A stretch of 64,000 bases of DNA from Entamoeba invadens IP1 (Eukaryota; Evosea; Mastigamoebida; Endamoebidae): contig NW_004443523.1 in assembly GCF_000330505.1 (NCBI RefSeq), positions 59,070-123,069 of the forward strand, given 5' to 3'. This document shows, piece after piece, positions 60,355 through 64,000 of this stretch (positions within the stretch are counted from its first letter, which is position 1; the number at the start of each line of letters is the position of its first letter). The position numbers and the translations under genes were made by a program. The notes under the pieces were generated by a model. That model worked only from the letters and a program-made list of their open reading frames with translations. It ran no database searches and was not told the origin of the DNA.

Positions 60355-60482
60355 CAGAGGTTTCCAAAATCACAATCCCAATTACCCACGTCACCATTTC
60401 ATAATCAAAATGTTCTTTTTCTCTTATAAATTCGTACGTTATAATACCACATTTTCGGCAATAATTATTTTGGAAACCTCTG
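60355..60482. mobile_element. 128-bp MITE
   Basis: Perfect 16-bp TIRs CAGAGGTTTCCAAAAT (60355-60370) and its complement ending at 60482. Non-coding interior. The size and CAGA-type ends suit a Tc1-like non-autonomous element. Target duplication is not clear. Confidence 0.65.
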
Positions 60483-60732
60483 TTTTTACCAATATTCAAA
60501 TTAATAATTATTTCATTGTAGATTAATTTAATTGATATATAATTATTCTGTTTTTCCAAATTAATTATTGAAATGTATTTTAAACTATAAATATTTAATA
60601 TTTTAAACTAAAAATATTTCAATTATCAAACAACTTTATTGTATTTTGATGTTATTCTCAGTATTTTTTATTATATATATATAATAAATATATATATATT
60701 ACCTTAAAATGAATACAATTAATTAAGATTAC

Positions 60733-60997
60733 ATGTACAATAATAAAGATATGAGTGTTGTTAAATTAAAAGATAAAAAATCAATTATTGGTAAAATGTT
60801 TAATAATAAATATTGAAATTGAAATGCAATCTGCTTGTTTAGATAAATTATTAATTATGGGTGAAGAATTTCCATTTAAATTTGAACAAATAATTGATTC
60901 TAATACTATATATATTTATCATATTATTATTGAACCATATATTAATTATGTTAGTAAATCATTAAAAAGTAATGATGAAATAACACTCAATTGGTAA
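60733..60997 (+). pseudogene. Possible short gene remnant
   Basis: ATG 60733 reads MYNNKDMSVVKLKDKKSIIG, shifts frame near 60810 and continues EIEMQSACLDKLLIMGEEFP to a stop at 60995-60997. The composition is more protein-like than neighbouring frames, but no family is recognised and chance cannot be excluded. Confidence 0.25.
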
Positions 60998-61250
60998 ACT
61001 AAGGATGGTATAATACATTAGACTACATTATCTTTAAATAAGATTATTAATTAATCAATTTATTAATAATGTATTTAAAAAATTTAAAAAACAATTAATA
61101 TTGATAGAAAATTGGTAAAGAAAATCTCAACTTATGTTTATATTTTTGACATAAATTAACATTGTATTAACAATTTTCAACATGATATACACATTTTTGG
61201 GTGCTGGCTTTCGTCTGCAATCGCATTTATAAATAGAAATAGAACAAGTG
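60998..61250. other. AT-rich stretch, probably includes the outer part of a MULE TIR
   Basis: The TIR match at 61251 ends only because the partner reaches the window edge at 64000, so the element's true left end probably lies in this stretch. No gene seen. Confidence 0.4.
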
Positions 61251-61390
61251 AAATGTCCCGATAAAATAAAGTTATATACTTTGACATAAATTGTTATTTC
61301 ATCAACAAAACTACAGTGAATAAAACCAAACAAACGGGTAATTACAATTGTCACTTTTTTCTCATATGTATAAACACAATCTTTGTTTTT
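61251..61390. repeat. Left TIR of the MULE (inner part)
   Basis: Begins AAATGTCCCGATAAAATAAA and ends CTTTGTTTTT; matches the complement of 63861-64000. Confidence 0.9.
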
Positions 61391-61492
61391 ATTTATTTGG
61401 TTAGTAAAATTAATATAATCAAAGACAATTGTGGCAAACTTTACTTGTAATTATAAAAAGTATAAATTAATTATACGGAAATATAATTTAGT

Positions 61493-63816
61493 TTAATTGT
61501 AACATAGAGTCGACACCAGTATGTTTACTGCGGAAAAAAAAACTTTTTGTTCTTCCGTTAAAGAGTTGAAATATATTCGGAGTTTTTCAATGTTTTTGAA
61601 ATCAGTCCAATTGTTGCATCGTTTGGCCATGTGCCCACTTAAACTACAAATTCTACATATTTTTTGTTTTTCAAGAGAAAATAACATCTTTGATAGAGCG
61701 TGCTTCTTGTAAACTCTTTGAGTTTTTTTTCTGGGTTTTCGACAAGAAAAACTTTTTTACTTGGTCTCATTTGTGAATTTTTGAGAGTCGGTGGATCGAG
61801 TGAAAATGGGCTTCCTTCAATCTGTTTTACCTTTTCTTTTTCCAATTTTTCTTTAAAATTTGAACTGTTTAATTTATAAACAGTTGAAATAATGTTTAAT
61901 CATTGTGCTTTAAGTGAGGGGGTGTAGAGTATGGTATCAACAATTTCATCAAAAGCGACGACATAATCTTTGCGTGTCCATAGATTTAATTTCTCAGTTA
62001 CAGTTCGTTTCACAAAGGAGTGTTCGGCAATCGACACTTGATCCACAAAAGCACCAACACCAAAGTCTGACAGTTCAAAGAGTGGTTCTCGAAGTCCAAG
62101 TACTTTGTCATACAAGCGTCTATAAAGCTGATGAACACAACGACAAACGTGTTTGAGTTTTACATAAGCATCACATGGACAATAGTATGTGGTGGAACCT
62201 TCAAGTGGCGCGAGCATTGGGACCATTGAATAATTATTAAGAAGATAGACTATCCACTCACGTTTAATTTTGTTTATATTCTGAAGACCGATAAGCTTGT
62301 TGACGTTTTGTAATTGAATTTCTGTATAGTATGAAATATAATTATTCACAAATTTGTTTGCCTTCTCAATAAATATTTGTGTCACTTCAATCAAGGTAAC
62401 AACTTTCCCGGTTGTTTCACGTTTTATTATTCCAAAAAAACCTTCGACTATATTTGTGGTCAAGTTGTGTGTGATTCTTTCTGTGTATTGAGGAATCCAA
62501 CTTAATTTTGTTTCTTCGAGTTGCTCAAGAAATCTAGTCTTTTCGTTTTCCAATATTTTAACAGAAGAGTGTTGTTGACTTGATTGACAATAGTCAATAA
62601 ATTCATGAAAAAGATCAACATTATCAAGAACTCCGCCTTCTTTGTGTATTCAGAATCTTTACATTCTGATTAATAAGTTGCAATTAATTCCAAAAATTGT
62701 TCACCTGCAATTTCCCGATTTATTAGCTTTTTAAAAAACTTATAAATTGTTGAATTTTTGCCAAAAGCGGTTATAATGTTGCGTCTTATATATCTGTAAC
62801 AAAATACAATTTTTGCACTTGTAAATATCAAACGAATTGCTGTTGTTTGAGCAGGACAACGATCAACAACAAACGTGTTTATATTGTTGTGATGGTCTTT
62901 TAGAAAAGATAGAAATTCTTCGTAATAAGACGTGAATCTATGCCTGATAAATCCAAAAGCTATAAGTTGGCACTTTCATTTGATGTCTTTGCATAAAGCT
63001 GCAACAATTGGTATTTGAAATTTGTTGGTTCAAAACGTGTCGTCTAAAAAGACGCAATCTTGACAGATGTCATTTTTAAGTAACTTGTTAAAGAAAAAGC
63101 ATTCATCAAAAACATCATTTGGATTGTTAACAAAAAGTGTATCAAAGTTTGACAACTCAAAAACAAACTTCAATAGTTGATTGCATTGTTCATTTGTCAT
63201 TGCACCCAACATTCGTTTTCTTTCTTTTTTAATAAATAATTTGGTGTACTTGTTTTTGAGTTTGTCTTCTGTGATTTTTTTGCGAAACATTTTGCTCTAT
63301 ATCATTTGCAATTATCTCTTTTGTAATTTCTGACATTCGATTTTCCAACATTTTCATTGGTTTTATCGTGAATGCGTGTGAATGTCCATCATGTAACTCA
63401 AATTTAATTATCTTTTCACTTGTACAATTATCAAACTTCACAATAATTTTAGAATCACACTTATATTGTTGTTTGGATACACAGTTATATTTAAACGTTT
63501 TTCTATCTTTACCCGTGTCTTTTGCATTATATAGTGAAAACAAAGTATTATCAATTTGAATTCTGTTTGCTTCAACTATTTTTGTCGTTGTATTGTATCT
63601 AGCAAGACTCGTAGTTATCATTTTAAGTTTGTTGATTAATTCAATTGGAGTTCAGACTTTTGTTAAATCAGTGTTGTTTTTGATAATTAGTTGTACGTTG
63701 AATTTATCTGTAGATTCAATATTCTGAGTATTTGAAAATTTTGGTATCATAATTCCATTCAGTTTATCTATAAGTCCATTTTTCCGATTAAAAATATCTT
63801 CAAACCCCCTTTCCAT
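61493..63816 (-). pseudogene. Mutator-like transposase, stops and frameshifts
   Basis: ATG 63816 gives MERGFEDIFNRKNGLIDKLN; TGA 63652-63654 interrupts, then a FLYWCH/FAR1-like zinc finger (NCVSKQQYKCDSK ... HDGHSHAF). A frameshift in an A run near 63275 follows. The catalytic core has CVFLDDTF (first Asp; TGA 63030-63032 follows), TGA 62976-62978, FVVDRCPAQTTAIRLIF (second Asp at about 62863) with CYRYIRRN, TAA 62670-62672, a frame change near 62640 and NIVEGFFGIIK (Glu). A SWIM-like CPC ... CRCVH motif and, after another shift near 61690, a CCHC knuckle (CRICSLSGHMAKRC) complete the C-terminus. All MULE domains are present but the gene is dead. Confidence 0.85.
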
Positions 63817-63860
63817 TTTGTTATTTTTAAGTTTTATTTTTTTAAAAAAAACTTTATTTT

Positions 63861-64000
63861 AAAAACAAAGATTGTGTTTATACATATGAGAAAAAAGTGA
63901 CAATTGTAATTACCCGTTTGTTTGGTTTTATTCACTGTAGTTTTGTTGATGAAATAACAATTTATGTCAAAGTATATAACTTTATTTTATCGGGACATTT
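63861..64000. repeat. Right TIR of the MULE (inner part, continues beyond window)
   Basis: Begins AAAAACAAAGATTGTGTTTA and reaches the window edge at CGGGACATTT; inverted match to 61251-61390. Confidence 0.9.

Larger units (their letters stand above)
61251..64000 (-). mobile_element. Mutator-like element (MULE) with long TIRs, right end cut by the window
   Basis: 61251-61390 and 63861-64000 are inverted copies that look identical over 140 bp where compared. They flank a Mutator-type transposase. Long TIRs are typical of MULEs. The outer ends lie left of 61251 and right of the window, so the 9-bp target duplication cannot be checked. Confidence 0.85.

Overview
Organism: this is AT-rich protist DNA (mostly well above 70% A+T, G+C raised only inside genes). 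The gene set points to Entamoeba: BspA-type leucine-rich-repeat proteins with the N-terminus typical of the genus, Entamoeba-type F-box/LRR proteins, a transmembrane kinase (TMK) with a CXXC-rich ectodomain, a TLDc protein, and CXXC surface proteins with a GPI-type tail. Intact mariner and Mutator-like elements in the same window favour E. invadens among the Entamoeba species. That species call is inference; no database was searched.

Layout. 0-7 kb: a decayed transposon that encodes a DDE transposase followed by a Ulp1/C48 protease domain, a 1-kb element with terminal inverted repeats (TIRs) but no gene, and an intact Tc1/mariner transposase. 7-14.5 kb: gene desert. 14.5-21.4 kb (-): a very long, broken TMK gene. 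23-26 kb: a small charged protein, a 224-bp perfect (TTA)n tract and a broken, divergent actin-like gene. 26.4-27.7 kb: a decayed second copy of part of the TMK ectodomain, with about 842 bp that look identical to the first. 28-32 kb: a TLDc gene and an intact 754-residue CXXC surface protein. 33-38.7 kb: TIR elements, gene remnants and a broken long protein of unknown function. 39-43.4 kb: a second copy of the surface-protein locus (565 residues), carrying a mariner and a MITE that the first copy lacks. 46-60 kb: a cluster of LRR genes, some intact and some decayed, plus a small secreted protein. 61 kb to the end: a Mutator-like element with TIRs of at least 140 bp, running off the right edge.

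How it fits together: the host genes are almost all from surface, signalling or expanded LRR families, and transposable elements fill much of the rest. Intact ORFs sit beside genes broken by single-base frameshifts (often in A or T runs) and by in-frame stops that are nearly all TAA in the host genes. This looks like a fast-evolving accessory region with gene death, duplication and gene conversion, though assembly errors may add to the frameshifts. A 100-N gap lies at 16699-16798.
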